Notes under the pieces: model-generated | What the model was told of the DNA's origin: nothing | Database searches by the model: none | What the model saw: only the letters and a program-made list of their open reading frames with translations | Made by a program: the position numbers and the translations under genes | Shown here: positions 49,159-61,300 of the stretch, piece after piece | Numbering within the stretch: position 1 is the stretch's first letter | Layout: each line of letters begins with the position of its first letter | NCBI GenBank assembly: GCA_037389465.1 | Contig: JAZARR010000230.1 | Coordinates: 2,728,001 to 2,792,000, forward strand | Length of the DNA stretch: 64,000 nt | Source: Baylisascaris procyonis | Lineage: Eukaryota > Nematoda > Chromadorea > Rhabditida > Ascarididae | Direction of reading: 5' to 3'

Positions 49159-50652
49159 GTATATAAATATATGCGGTGAGTGTTTGCTCTCACTACGCGC
49201 CCCACCAAACTAGCTGAATATCATTCCACTTGAATTTACCTTGATTATTTAAATCAAGCGACTCAATATTTAAATTCCTAGGCTACAGTAGTATTTGAAT
49301 TGTTTATTTTAGTTTATCGCCGTAAAAAATAAGTCATCTGTATAAGGTTGGAATGTATAAGAGAAGGTTCAGGCTACACATATGATGGACATCACGTTTT
49401 CTTATGTTGTTCCGGCGTGCTTACGAATAATTCTGGATGGAAAGGTGCTCACCCATTGCCGCAATCCATTCATGCATTCTTGTGAGCCGTTGCTTGAAAG
49501 GCGGCAAACAATTTCTGTGGCGCCTGGTAGCAGGTAATCGAATATTGTAACATCAGCATTATGTTGTTACGTTCTCAGAATCAAGCACTATACCATGCTG
49601 ATGTCTGATTTCATTGCAGCTTTCTATATACTTAAATGACTGGAAGGATTTGTGTTCAGCAGCCTATAACCCCTCATTGCTAAAGAAAAAGCTTTGCCAA
49701 AGCAGATCAGTGATTTTATGCTCCCTCCTCCCCCACAATCCACGCCGCTTTATAGGTCACATTATGCGAAGATGCTTCAAGAAACGAAAGAGTTTCCGCT
49801 CAATGTCAGAAAAAGTGCTGAAATGTAGCAGAGGCTGCAGGTACGTTTATAGTCTCATCATAAACCACCCTCGCTCTGATATAATTAATGGCGAAGTATG
49901 GAACCCATTTCAAGGGCTATACAAGCGATGTCATCTGCCTTCTCCACCAATTATTACAAGTGTCCCTCACGGCATCATTATATCGGCATAAAGGTTCATG
50001 GTTCATGTTAACCTAACGATATTCCTTAGGTGAAATGTCAGGTTTTCTAGCTTCATCGTCATGTCAAAGGACTCATATGCAACACAAAATTTATAAATTA
50101 AACGAATCCTTTAAGAATTAGCTGCATACGGACAAAAGCCTGCATGCAGATAAATGCAGCTAACTGCAATTTTGTGGAAATATTTGCGTAATCTATGAAT
50201 TCTTAATTCATTATCAAACTTTGTGTCATAGATCTTTTCTTTGGTTATTGCCGATTGGCGCGATTTGCAGAATTGCTAAAGAACATGTCATACCATCTTC
50301 TTTGTTCCTTATCAATCCTCCGTGTCCGCTGCAGTAGGAAAATAAACTTTTAAAATTTATTGATTGCATTAAACGATGGCAGGCGAATATCCGCTAAAAA
50401 TTCCGGAAGCGGGAAAATGCAGAGGTAGGTGAGCAGGTTTCCTTCAATTAAGATCAATTTCTTAAATGGACGGATGTCAGCTACAAATGTGTGGTGAAAT
50501 TCAGCTGAATTTCGAAATGCCTGTCATATGACAAATTCGCGGAACGTGCATTCTGATTAACTCGATTATCACGACTGACGGTGTTTATATATAAATACAT
50601 GTATATATGAACACAGCATTTAAGTAATTTGAATGTAGGCATGCATATTTAC

Positions 50653-50710
<58 letters not shown>

Positions 50711-53700
50711 TAAGCAAACACACTGGTAAACGCGCAAACACGCTTACTCACAAACAGGGCAATTTGCGAGTTAATTAATGTTCTCACGTGACAGTGGTAA
50801 AAAGAATTTCTTATTCAGCGCAAAGGAACCAGCATTTTGCATGATTATTAGTTTGTTCCTTGAAGTAATGCTATAGGTATGTAGATGCTTCAACATACAT
50901 TTGTTTCTTCTCTCTTCCAGTAATCCACTAAAGGTCATGAGGGTTCTACAAGTACATTTTCAGCTACCCCAATGAATCCGACGCATGCCGCAAGGCAACG
51001 CTTATTCTCACCAGCTCGCAGGTATTTATTATCGATCGTCTGTCATCACCTTCGATATGTTATTCATTATATCCGATATTTGTAAAATCCCCAGAATTAT
51101 TGTCAAAAGCTATTGTCACATCTGTCATAGTCATAGACCGAGAATTGCAGTGATTGAAAAACGCCATGAATTCAGTTGAATGGTTACTGATCTTATGGAA
51201 TGTAGCGGCCAACGATCTACGCTTCTAGTTTTAATAATAACGATAACTATAATGATTTGAAGAATGAGTGAAGAGCTCAAGAAACAAACTTTCGAAAAAC
51301 GCAACGATAGGCTGATATCAACATCCGAAAAGGAAATGTCATTGCCAGTCTTTCAGTTTTTCTCACTCTGATTGTAGAAATGAGCTTAGTGGAGGAAATT
51401 AGAATCCGAGTTTCGCATTTGAATACGCAGAAGAAAAGTTCTCTTTATGATTCCCACTAATTTTCTGGACTTGAGTAGGCGTTTCATTGGATTTAGTAAT
51501 GAGGTTCCATGCATTCGCTATGCTATTCTCTGAGAGAGTGTTTGCGTCTATTATCGTTGCGTTAGTCATGGGTAATTAAGCATTATTCTAATGCCTCTAG
51601 CTATTCAATGCAACTAGGCGTTTTTCACTACGAACGAAGTGTTGTCTTGGTCGCTTGCTATCAACTTCTTTCCAATGATAGTTGAGAGCGACCAATAATT
51701 TTGAAGCAAAATTAACGTCTGAAAATTATCAGGGGAGAATCTCATTACCTGAATAAAGTTGTTCGATCCTCAAACTCACTCCTTTAATTTCATTTGGGTC
51801 ACTCACTCTTATTGCAGCCCGATTTTTTTTAGGCGCCTAAACCAGAGCAGTGCCAGTCCCATTCACAGTCGTAATTACTGTACAGGTACTTTTCAAACTT
51901 GCATTTCGGTTTTTTTTTTTGCATAATATTTGTAGGTTTCAATGAGGAAACGAGACTCACAGTACAAAAAAAAGAATGCGATAATTATACGTTCGTTAGT
52001 GATCTCTGGTTTCAACCTTATATGCAATCTCCCATCACACGTTCTACGTGCGCTATGGACTTTCGAAAGTGGACAGGTTTCTTGAATGTCTTTTCCACTT
52101 AAAATCTTCAATATTTTCACGGCTATATAGTCGAATGTGAGAGAAATAGCTTTGATTCATCTCATTTTTGTTGCTTTTAGGACAGCCTTCCTAAGACGAA
52201 CTAAAATATTATTTGCGTAAATATAATGTGAAAGCGTTTTAACAAAGAGCCCATAAAATATGCACTGAAATGTAGTTTGCTATGGCAGTGTTGCATGCCA
52301 AATGTACTATACAAACTTACTATTCTATAAGCTTGAAATTGTCATACTATAATGAAACATGTTTTTCTTTGGGGAGATCATCAAATATTGACTACAGTGC
52401 ACAACTCTAACTTCTTTGTGGTAGTAGCGTTCGTTAAATGTTGTGTTTTCTCATTTATAAGTGCTTTATCCTTCTCATCAACCCTTCTTAAAAATAATAT
52501 TCGTTGTGTACACTTGCCAAGCTTATAAACACCTTCCAGTCTTCTCAACTCAAGTTTAACACTCCACACACCGAATCTCTTGTTAATCATTCATGTATTT
52601 GCGCTAAAAAAGTTATCATTAGAAATGTAGGAATGCATTAAGAGGGCAATAACGAACGTTCTTATATATTTCTCAACTCTGTACACTCATCGTTTTTATT
52701 TATCTCAAAAATATGCCCGTTTTCAAAGTGCACGTTTTCTAAGGCAAACTTTATTATTCGCCTCGGGAATGCATCTACTCTTAGAAATTACAAAGACCAC
52801 GAGTTTACCCTTGAAAATGAGGAATGAACTTTAGAAAAAAATAAACTTTAAAATACACGTATGTGTGCATTTACTTGTACTCAAAGATGCAACATTCAAG
52901 ATTTGTTGAAAGCAGAATATTAGTAAAAAATGACAGCTGCATTAGGTATAAAATAATTACGAAAATGCTGCTTCTAAATGTCACTAATGATTGAAAAATT
53001 TATATTCTTTGAAGTGAGATGAGGACAATGCAATAGTAAGACAATATTTTGAGACATTATCTGTAATGAATAATTTGCATTTTAGGAATTGATGTCACAG
53101 GAATGGATGAAATACGTCGAAGGTGCGTTTTGTTTCACATGCCAAAAAAAATGCAATATTATGTTCTCTTTGTCAACTTTCATCTTAATCAAACCTGAAA
53201 ATGTTTTCAAAAATTCTTTTTATTTTTTCTCTTTTAAATATCAGAATGATAACAAATATGAAGAAAATATGACCAAATATGCAACAATGGTTCATTTGGA
53301 CGCATCGAGTCACCGAATTTAAAAAAAACATTATTCTGCAAACATTTAACCGATGATATTCTATCAAGGTGGGGAAATAGCTTCGTAGGTCTATTGTTGA
53401 GGTTTCCTAACCCGATTGGTACTGAATGTTAGGTCAGAGAAAGAGGTAATCATATGATTCAAAATTCCAATTTGTAAATCCAGTAGAAAGTAATATTCCT
53501 TAGTAAAATAAAACGTCAGCATCGTTTACTATTTGAAACAAGTTAGACGCGACAAATGAAAGACAGATGTGAATGATTGATAATAAAGGCATCAAATATA
53601 GTACTAATCACCAATACAGAATTAGGTTCGACGGCGACGAAGGAGAGTTTAAGATTCGCATATCGAATACAATTTACCAATCTGCACAAATATTTCACTT

Positions 53701-54565
53701 AGAGTGCGAACATCCTCGAGTTATTTGACTAGCGTAACTGCTAGAGAAAATCACACTGTATAGTATTGTCGCGGTGAAAAACTGGAAAAACGTATCAGAG
53801 AAGCAAACGATATGCGGTTATGCTGCTCAATTTATCAGACCGATGAGTTTCTTGAATCGTTAGCAACAAATGAAGTATACGACGCAAAGCACCCACAATT
53901 TACCTGACCGAAATAATCCTCCAAAAGATTCGTTCTTCGATAACTTCACTAGCGTAAAACAAAGATCCGGATATCAACTTTGCGAAACAATGTCAACTTT
54001 TTAGCCCATTAAATGGCATAGTTTCCTGCGGATTTTAGGGTTCGACTCGGCATTTGTTAAAGAAAGTCATTCATCAGTGTACCTTTCATCAAGTAAATTT
54101 CGCGTTTTGAGTTCCATCCATGGTTAGCTAGTTGAATCTCTGAATAGCGATGCACAGGCGCATGCACACACATACACATATGCAAAGATGCGACGCTATT
54201 GCAGATTTAAATCCACATAATTGCATAAAATCACAAATATCCGCAAGAAAATGGTAAACTTAAAAATATTATCCATCATACTGTGCATGTATATTTCAGC
54301 TGGAAGTCAGTTATTATACTTCAGCCAATTTACATGCAACGCATTTTATTTGAGTACGACGATCTACGAGACAACTTCCTTCAGTGGTCGTCCAGTAATC
54401 ACAGCACCGAATAATTACAGTCAGGGATTGTGTAAAAGCACCGCACTTTCCCAGCATGACGCCACAAATGATCATCTAAAAATACAGCCTGTTGTGCATG
54501 AGCTTTCCATTTCTTTACGGATTTTGGAAAATTTCCGGGGACTATTATGGATGAGAAGGAAATGA
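44481..54565 (+). CDS. Rhodopsin-like seven-transmembrane receptor, about ten exons
   Basis: Preferred join: 44481-44608, 45698-45866, 46895-46998, 48163-48310, 48604-48801, 49620-49840, 50964-51021, 51936-52076, 53086-53122, 54300-54565. The phases agree and give 489 residues. TM1 is near residues 13-34 and TM2 near 54-72. Cys98 lies before TM3, and L-R-Y-M-A-V-F-H-P follows TM3 at 122-130. Cys171 in loop 2 is the likely disulfide partner of Cys98. TM5 is near 220-245. A basic third intracellular loop of about 110 residues follows, then TM6 with N-L-P-S-H (373-377) and TM7 with N-A-F-Y (415-418). Rhodopsin-like receptors of this layout signal through G proteins at the plasma membrane. The look is that of nematode peptide or orphan receptors, but the ligand cannot be told. 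The class is firm; the exact ends of the TM5 exon are the weakest part. Confidence 0.85.
45698..45866 (+). CDS. Receptor exon 2: TM2 and the TM3 cysteine
   Basis: Acceptor AATTCAG, donor TGCAAG|GTTGGT. It encodes H-N-L-L-R-F-E-T-S-S-G-L-P-L-F, then TM2, an acidic/polar first extracellular loop and L-F-C-K, the conserved cysteine before TM3. It begins with one base and ends in phase 0, matching both neighbours. Confidence 0.85.
46895..46998 (+). CDS. Receptor exon 3: TM3 and LRY motif
   Basis: Acceptor TTTTGCAG, donor TACAG|GTGTTC. It encodes the third membrane helix followed by L-L-R-Y-M-A-V-F-H-P-L-K-Y, the DRY-box region with Leu in place of Asp or Glu. The last two bases join the first base of exon 4 to make Arg. 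Confidence 0.88.
48163..48310 (+). CDS. Receptor exon 4: TM4 and loop-2 cysteine
   Basis: Acceptor CGATTTTAG, donor TTGCAG|GTAGAG. It encodes T-I-W-R-Q-P-R-Y, then TM4 rich in Ala and Leu, then an extracellular stretch N-S-D-Y-R-S-C-S-E-D-P with the second conserved cysteine. Confidence 0.85.
48604..48801 (+). CDS. Receptor exon 5: TM5 (ends uncertain)
   Basis: An open frame in phase with exon 4 holds the TM5-like stretch V-V-N-P-F-I-A-F-F-S-T-L-T-T-V-V-D-Y-Y-Y. An in-frame stop at 48595-48597 limits the start. The only in-phase acceptor, ATATGAG at 48603, is poor. The chosen donor TATGCT|GTTTTC is also poor. A later donor (CGAT|GTTTCT, end 48823) would join 50964-51021 in another frame and a downstream acceptor at 51946, giving a shorter 419-residue protein without 49620-49840. 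Confidence 0.55.
49112..49171. repeat. (AT)n microsatellite with GT interruptions
   Basis: About 60 bases of AT repeat, ending in TATGTATATATATG-type variants; lies in the intron before receptor exon 6. Confidence 0.95.
49620..49840 (+). CDS. Receptor exon 6: long third intracellular loop
   Basis: Strong signals on both sides (CATTGCAG| and CTGCAG|GTACGT) flank 73 open codons in phase 0. The product is basic, with R-R-C-F-K-K-R-K-S and many Ser, and has no membrane helix, as expected for a third intracellular loop. Its phases fit a TM5 exon ending at 48801 and the next exon. Confidence 0.6.
50653..50707. repeat. (AT)n microsatellite
   Basis: About 54 bases of alternating T and A, in the intron before the receptor exon at 50964. 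Confidence 0.95.
50964..51021 (+). CDS. Receptor exon 7: third intracellular loop
   Basis: Acceptor ACATTTTCAG, donor CTCGCAG|GTATTT. A 58-base exon; read in phase with its preferred neighbours it gives Y-P-N-E-S-D-A-C-R-K. The other open frame (T-P-M-N-P-T-H-A-A-R-Q-R) fits the alternative short model. Confidence 0.6.
51936..52076 (+). CDS. Receptor exon 8: TM6
   Basis: Acceptor ATTTGTAG, donor GGACAG|GTTTCT. It encodes a basic segment (M-R-K-R-D-S-Q-Y-K-K-K-N), then TM6 with R-S-L-V-I-S-G-F-N-L-I-C-N-L-P-S-H, then R-A-L-W-T. The basic run before a helix carrying Asn-Leu-Pro is a clear TM6 signature. Confidence 0.87.
53086..53122 (+). CDS. Receptor exon 9: third extracellular loop micro-exon
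   Basis: Only 37 bases, with acceptor GCATTTTAG and donor GAAG|GTGCGT. It encodes E-L-M-S-Q-E-W-M-K-Y-V-E and leaves one base, which completes an Ala codon with exon 10. The phase match supports a short loop between TM6 and TM7. Confidence 0.72.
54300..54565 (+). CDS. Receptor exon 10: TM7 and C-terminal tail
   Basis: Acceptor GTATATTTCAG. It encodes TM7 (Q-L-L-Y-F-S-Q-F-T-C-N-A-F-Y-L-S-T-T-I-Y), followed by a polar tail of about 65 residues and a TGA stop at 54563-54565. An ATTAAA motif at about 54622 could serve polyadenylation. Confidence 0.8.
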
Positions 54566-54947
54566 GGAAAATTGAACGAAAGAATCTAATCGAATCTAGC
54601 GAACATTAGAAAAGTTATTTCATTAAAGGAATTATAACGCATTTACACTTCAGTAAACAGTCTTCCTTCATTTGCTGTCATATTTCGTTGATGTTCGTCA
54701 TTAGTGAGGTAGTTTGCTTGCAATTTCTATTCCTCGCTAGGTACAATTCAATTAGGCGCATTGAATTAAGCAGCCTAACTTTTTCGACATGTCGATATGG
54801 AGGATTTTTTGAAATTTTTTAGAAATTTCAGAATATTTCGAAAAAAGCTGTGAGATTCGAACCAAACTCTCAAAACTTATGAAATGCGATAGCAGCTCAG
54901 CAAAAAATTGCTTTGATTAGCGTTTTGAATCTGCATTCAGATATTGA
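54566..54947 (+). promoter_or_regulatory. Possible intercistronic region with trans-splice acceptor
   Basis: About 380 bases separate the receptor stop from the next ATG. It holds an ATTAAA motif near 54622 and ends in CTGCATTCAG. Nematode operons commonly show this spacing and an acceptor just before the downstream ATG. That the two genes are co-transcribed is inference. Confidence 0.35.
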
Positions 54948-55371
54948 ATGCGATCCTGTTATGACCTAATCAGTGATCAAGCAATGAAGGTTGACCTTTG
55001 TGTTAGTCATTATTTCCGTCGCTTCTTTGAGGCTAAAGGAGAGATAAGTGAACAAGCGGAAGCCAATTTTTCTCACTGTCTTCTTTCCTGCCGCTCGAAA
55101 AAACTATTTGCATGTCCTGCCAACAGCGCCTTCGTTCAACGTGAGCGAAAAAACCTTTGCCCAATTGATGCCAAATGCCAAAAAAAACATTTCATAAAAT
55201 TGCTGGAGGAATGCACCGTGACCTCCTTCATTCTTGAAGTTTTTGAGACAAATATTCTCCCACGCCGCGCTTACAATGCTATTCCTCCCTTCTATCCTTG
55301 TCCCTTGTACTTTAGTCTTACCCATGCCACTCTGAAGCCGATGCATTCTCATTGTTTGGAAGAAGCAAGAA
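54948..55371 (+). CDS. Membrane protein exon 1: cysteine-rich domain
   Basis: The ATG is seven bases after the acceptor CTGCATTCAG (ending 54940), with an in-frame TGA directly upstream, which fits a trans-spliced start. The frame stays open to 55451, but the consensus donor GCAAGAA|GTAAGT suggests the exon ends at 55371. It encodes ten cysteines, with pairs spaced like S-H-C-L-L-S-C. Confidence 0.5.
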
Positions 55372-58300
55372 GTAAGTTAAGGATAGGCGGAAAAAAGCTG
55401 CTGGAAAGTCATACTTTTCTTGAAGGGTCTTTGCGCCGCCCTACTTCATAGTATGTCAAAAATGACACTGTGAGACGTTTTTACACCTGTATCATCACAG
55501 CTGGGAATCCAAGATACGAATAACTACATGGTTCTAGGGAGGTCACGACTAATTGCTGCGGATTCATACCTGCCTTCTTTGCAGGTGTGGATTCATGCCT
55601 CATTGTCTTTCTTCTTTAGAGCTGTAATCTTTTGTATTACAAAATAAAGTTATTACTTGAAGTTGGTATATTAATTGTTCTATGTAAATATGGGTATATC
55701 GTTATTTTTTTCATTTATTCCTTTGATATATGCGGTTCACAATTGAATCGAACGCTCATTGTTTGCTCAATAATGGCCTCTTGAATAAAAAATTATTATT
55801 TTCTTGTCCATTCTTATGGCATTGAATGAATTTGCATGAAAAAGAAAGAAATAACTCCAGCTCGTTTTCAAATTTCCCATTTTCCTTGCTTTTAAGTTTT
55901 CTGAGAAACCGCATCAGGAGCTATAGAAAATCATAGAAACTTTAAGGTGGAATAAGTTCTGGAAGCTACTGAGAGGTGCTGAACAGTTGAAGCAAATTCA
56001 GTGTCCTAGATGCTGCAGGTACCAAATACAACAACAAATGAAGCAGCCTCGAAAACGTATTAATAATCAATGTACAGCTCTTGTGATCTTTATATAACGA
56101 ATTTTACTGCGCACGGTGTTACCGTAGATGGAGGGAGACGCTTCAATTAAACAACGAGTGTCAATAACTACAAGAAGCCGGAAATTGTAGCAGTCGACTG
56201 ATGAAGCATTTTGGATATGACAGTACTTCAAACGTTTCTCTCGACTATCCCTTTTCCATTTAAGCTAAAACATTTTAATCGTAATGTAGCATTTTAAGGT
56301 TCTTCCACCTGGCATAGTTGCTGCAAGCGAATTAAATGGTTACTTAAACTAGGTGAATGATGTTATATGAAGACTTTTTAAAGAAGGCCTATATTCCCTG
56401 AACGCATCAAGTATGCAAGATGACCACTGAGCAAAAATGATTACCCCTCTGCAGAGACAGCGATTCGTTTTGTTTTAATTGCTTGTGCAAACCTCCTGTT
56501 TCACTTGCTTGTGCAAGCACATGCGTACTTAATTGAACGTAGCCATGTCATCACTTATCATTGTTTAAACTCGCTGACAGCAAGCGACGAGAAAGAAATA
56601 TTGCAGGAGTGTTGAGGCGGATGCCTGGGGATGATGTCGAAGCGGATGCGAATGAAATGATGCAAATGATGTAATGATAATGTCCCTGCTTACATCTCAA
56701 TATATAGCCAAATTATCATCCCTTTGATCGTCTGTGTTCTCGAAGGTGACGCACGAATCCATTAGCGTTTAGCTTTGATCTCAATAGCCGTCGCCGCCGT
56801 ATCACGCATAACGATCTTTGAGAGTCCATTTGCGTTCACTCTTCTATTTTAAATAGCCTTCGTCTTCTTTGCCGTTTTTTTCACTTAACTTGCAAATGCA
56901 TTCGTTGCACCAAGTGCAACAGGGTGCGCCTAAATCATGAGTTGATCATCACTCCTCAACCCCTTTCCGAGTGGTTACCATCAATGCGAATTTCCTAGGC
57001 GGACAGCCTGCACTTGCATAAACATTCATATATAAGAATTTCATTTATCTCAACGATTTACATGCTCATCTAGAAGCGCATACGTTCCCACCAATATTTT
57101 TTTACCGAATGCGTAACTGGTCACATTTTCCTATGCAGCAATCCAGCAAAGCGGTCGGGCATCGTCTTCTCGTATTTCGTTGTCGGTGCGGTAGGTCAGC
57201 GCCGTTTTCTGAAGCACATGCCCTGATGCAGAACTCGAGATACTTCACGTTTAGCAGGTATTGCAGTTAAATGTGCCCGCAACTACACATAAAAATGCAC
57301 TGAAGCCTTGTTTTATTCATAAACTTCTGCTTGCAGATTCTGTTTTTCGTATTTTTGTAGCATGTTCATATATGAACATAGATCGGTATAGTTATAGCTT
57401 TCACTATCTAGTGAAGGATTACGAACAGCTGGCGGTTACTCGTTGAATGACCGAAATTATGATAGCTTTAATATTTTGTGTTTGTGGGATGTTTTAAAAG
57501 CTGCCTTTCGTGTCCAAATTAACATTATGTCTTCCACGTGTTTGACGGGCACTTTTCGCCTCAGTGGTCGTTTCTATGGTCTTTGACAGAGAAGATGAGC
57601 AGAAAGGGCAAATGATGTTTATATCGAAAATGCCAATTCGTTGTGATGAAAGGCATAGCAGCCGATGAACGGAAAATTTTTTTTGAGCGTAAAAATATCC
57701 AAGAAAAAACCCTCAATAAAATCACATAAACTATTTGAAACACTTAGCGTCATACAATACAATCAACTCGATTTAAACTTGATGCATCGCTTACATCCTA
57801 CCATTTCTATGCGCAAAGAAAATTTCATTTTCAGCATTTCATTCCAGAAGTGCTTATTGCTCATAATGTTTCCGAGCACAGTCCCACTTGACAACGCATC
57901 CTCTCCTGTAAATTTTTTTTTTCCAATTTATATTATTCTTACTTTCGAATCCACCATATGCTAATTGCAATAAGCACTGGCAGAAGACGTTCTATAAATG
58001 AAAAGAATTCTGCACAAATACAACATAATTTGAATTGCAGTTTTGTGATTTCCAAACGCTTTTATAGCGACGTGAGGTTCATTGGTGTAACTCTCAGCAG
58101 AACGTTTTGAGCATGCTCGCCTAACACAAACACTTCTTGTGAACATTTTCACAAATCACCATCAAGTGATAATCCCCCCCTAAATAACTGTTCAACTTTT
58201 GTGATGCTTCTCTTATTTGCATAACTCTTACTCAACAAATCGCAATCACCAGCAACTTCTATCAGTGAAGAAGTGAGGCATCAAGTGATCGACCGTATGA

Positions 58301-61300
58301 CTGTGACCGACTGTATCACTGCGTCTATCGATGCAAAAAAAAAAATCTCTGTGAGCAGTAATCTAGAAGATATCGAAAGAGGAATTTCTTAGGTGAACTT
58401 TACTAGAGCCGAAAGGAAATTCTTCTTGTGGGTGGCGATTTTCACATCCTTGAATTCATATGAATTTGCAATAAAATACTGCACAACATCCAATAAACAG
58501 GATGAATAGAGCGTTTGCTACTTTGTTTAACATATTTCACCGCATTTGTGCAAGAATCACATCTGAAATTGTAGAAATTTTAGGCCCCAACTTCGTTTGC
58601 ATCGGTTAAGATTGCTGAGCATCGAACCACAGGTATGAGAACAAAAGATATTTATAGTAACAATGAAACTTGAATGTAGCTGCAATAGTTCCCTGTGAAA
58701 GCGTGATTTTCAAAAAATTTCTGCACTCTAAAACAAGTCCGCCTGATCATCTCGGCTCGGGAGGTTCCTAAGTGAGCTGTGTTCAGCAATTTTTTGTTTG
58801 CCGAAACGCTTTGTATTCCATCTGCGTATGCGTCAAAATTTCTCTCTTGACAACTCTTGGCATATCTTTGTTATGCTATGCATTCATCTTCAGAAGTAGG
58901 AAATTTGAATCAGAATTGCAAGTTGCCACACAGCACATAAGGCAACGATCGTCGCCGTGGAATAGAACACCACTTAGCTTAACGTTTCTAATGAGTTTCC
59001 GAAGAGCAAGCGGGTCTTTTCCTATGAATTGCACAGTCATCTCCAAAGTAACGCATTTGTGGATTATGGAAATGTTGCATAAGTGAGGAAAATAAGAAAA
59101 GCTGAAAATTTTTCTTTCACTACAATGAAGGAGCGATTGTAATGAGATATTAGATACTCGGACTGAGCCTCGCGCATTTCCTAATTTATCATACAGGTGA
59201 CAAACAGGGAAAATATCTTTCGCTCACATTCTCAAGTGCGAACTTCTAAAATTCCCACTCATTTTGTATTTCTTTGAGTACGATAGTGGATTATTATTTG
59301 TCTAGATACAAACACGATACAAATACGAAGCAAATTATTTTGTAGATGTTGTTGACTTAGATTGTTGTATAGAGGACATACGCAGGTAACAAGATACTGA
59401 ATGTAAGAAGCCATCGTGAGGGTCCGATGATAACGTTAGGATTCTTGATTCAGTCGAAGTTAGAAGCCTTGGACAACAGCAAGAAAATAAAAAATTTTTG
59501 AATTTTTGTGCTTGCTCCCCATTTTTCTCAACGTTTGAACACTGAATTTTCAGAAGTAGAGAACGATGGATATTGGGATGTTAAAACTACAAGCGATTTC
59601 AACACTACCACTGATGTGCCACCTTATGACAAGTACGCTTCAACCTTTTTTCCTCTAAACAACCAATTAACATAAATATATTTTGAGTTACACATGAGAA
59701 AATCTATCCAATGGCTGATGACTACTGAACAGTTTTTCAAAATCCTGAATTTCTGCGTTCAAAAAGATATGATTTATTCAATATAACGCATTGTCCTTTG
59801 TGTCTTCTGCAAGTATATTTAACGGCATACTGAGGCCGCTTTTTATTAGAATGAACCAACTAGTCGGCATATGACTTCCATTTGCCCCGAAACCGTTGAT
59901 TTAGCCCATGATAGATCGTGATGTGAGATTCGTGTCATGTTGATTGCTTTCCTTATTATTTACGGCCAACAGAAAATGTTCATTAGAACTTTCATTCTAA
60001 ACTACATATTCCTTAAGGCATGTGGAATTTGAGTGTTCATTGCAGCCAGCAGTGATTTTTGAAACTTCGCCAGTATAGGAATTATTTTAAACGTCATATT
60101 CGTTGCGCCGATCAATCACACCTACAATCGAATGGAATAAGAGTTTTATTTGTTTTCAGGGAGGAGTTCCTCAAATTGGTCGTTAGTTCATCTATTTTGT
60201 GGACTACTTAAACTCAATTCCATACTGACGTCACTTCACGCACGCACATTGGCTATGTAGCACTGGAAAAATAGTTAAATCAAATTTAACTTGAAATTTA
60301 CATAACAGAACACAAACTATAGTTGTAACAATGAGCACTCTGGAAAATACTAAATTCCAAATGCAGTTCCATTATTCTGAAGTGGATCGTGAATTATTAA
60401 AGCAGCATAAGTCTCCTAGCATAATCTGCATGCTGGCATAAATGAAGATATATTTATATGATAACAAATAGAAGCACATTTAGAAGCACTGGAAGCATAC
60501 CCAATGTTGCAGAGGGTGATATATGTTTGATGAAGTAAGCACTGCTGCTTCAATTTGAACTAATTTTACATTTCAACCTTTGTGCCACTGGCAAGCGTCG
60601 ACGAAGTGAGTCTATGCGAAGTTGTCTTTTTCACTATTCATTCGGTAGTTTTACCTCGCAAGTCGTGAATGATGTCACGAAATTAGATAACACATCTAGA
60701 GCTTCAATAAATTTCGGGTCCATTTGAATTTTCGTTTAGAGTGAGCTGAACGACAGCGTGCTTATGGCGAACGCTAATACAGGTAAGCTTCCACTGAGAA
60801 CACTCTTTTTAGAGCCGAAAGTAGTTTATGTGGACGCAAATAACTGAGCTGAAGCATCGTTGGCATCCATATTTTATATCCAAAACCTGTTTTAGTTAGA
60901 ATGACTGCAAACTTTGTGTACTGACCCTTGGTAGGGAGGTCAACAAAAAGTTTGGTATGGCCCCAATGGTTCGAAACATTAAAAAGCGGTTAGTACGTCC
61001 CCAAAGGTTAAAATGGTTATTATGCCCCTAAAGATTCACAACATTAATGCGGCAATATTAAAAAAGCGTTCATCGAAGAAAATCCTGGAAATTTTAGGCG
61101 ATTTCTTCGGTTATTTTTTCAGAGTGTTTTCGCTTATTACGTCATCACTGCTCTGAGTTGTTTTGTGGGGCAAAAATGCTGAAGTCTATACAAAGAGACA
61201 ATATGCCAGTGTAGATGATCAAGTGGCGCATTTTCCGATCAAACGAATTTCTCACAAAAATATTCAATGAAGAAGTGAAACAGTGTTTCATAACAATTCC

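Noticed and set aside
54850..54880. GATTCGAACC, which in reverse resembles a tRNA T-loop
   Set aside because: The flanking bases do not form a five-base-pair T-stem and no acceptor or anticodon arm was found around it.
58772..59086. 104-codon plus ORF with one hydrophobic stretch, inside the large intron of the membrane gene
   Set aside because: Its possible end (AAA|GTAACG, phase 0) does not fit the exon at 59554, while exon 1 at 55371 does; no independent support.
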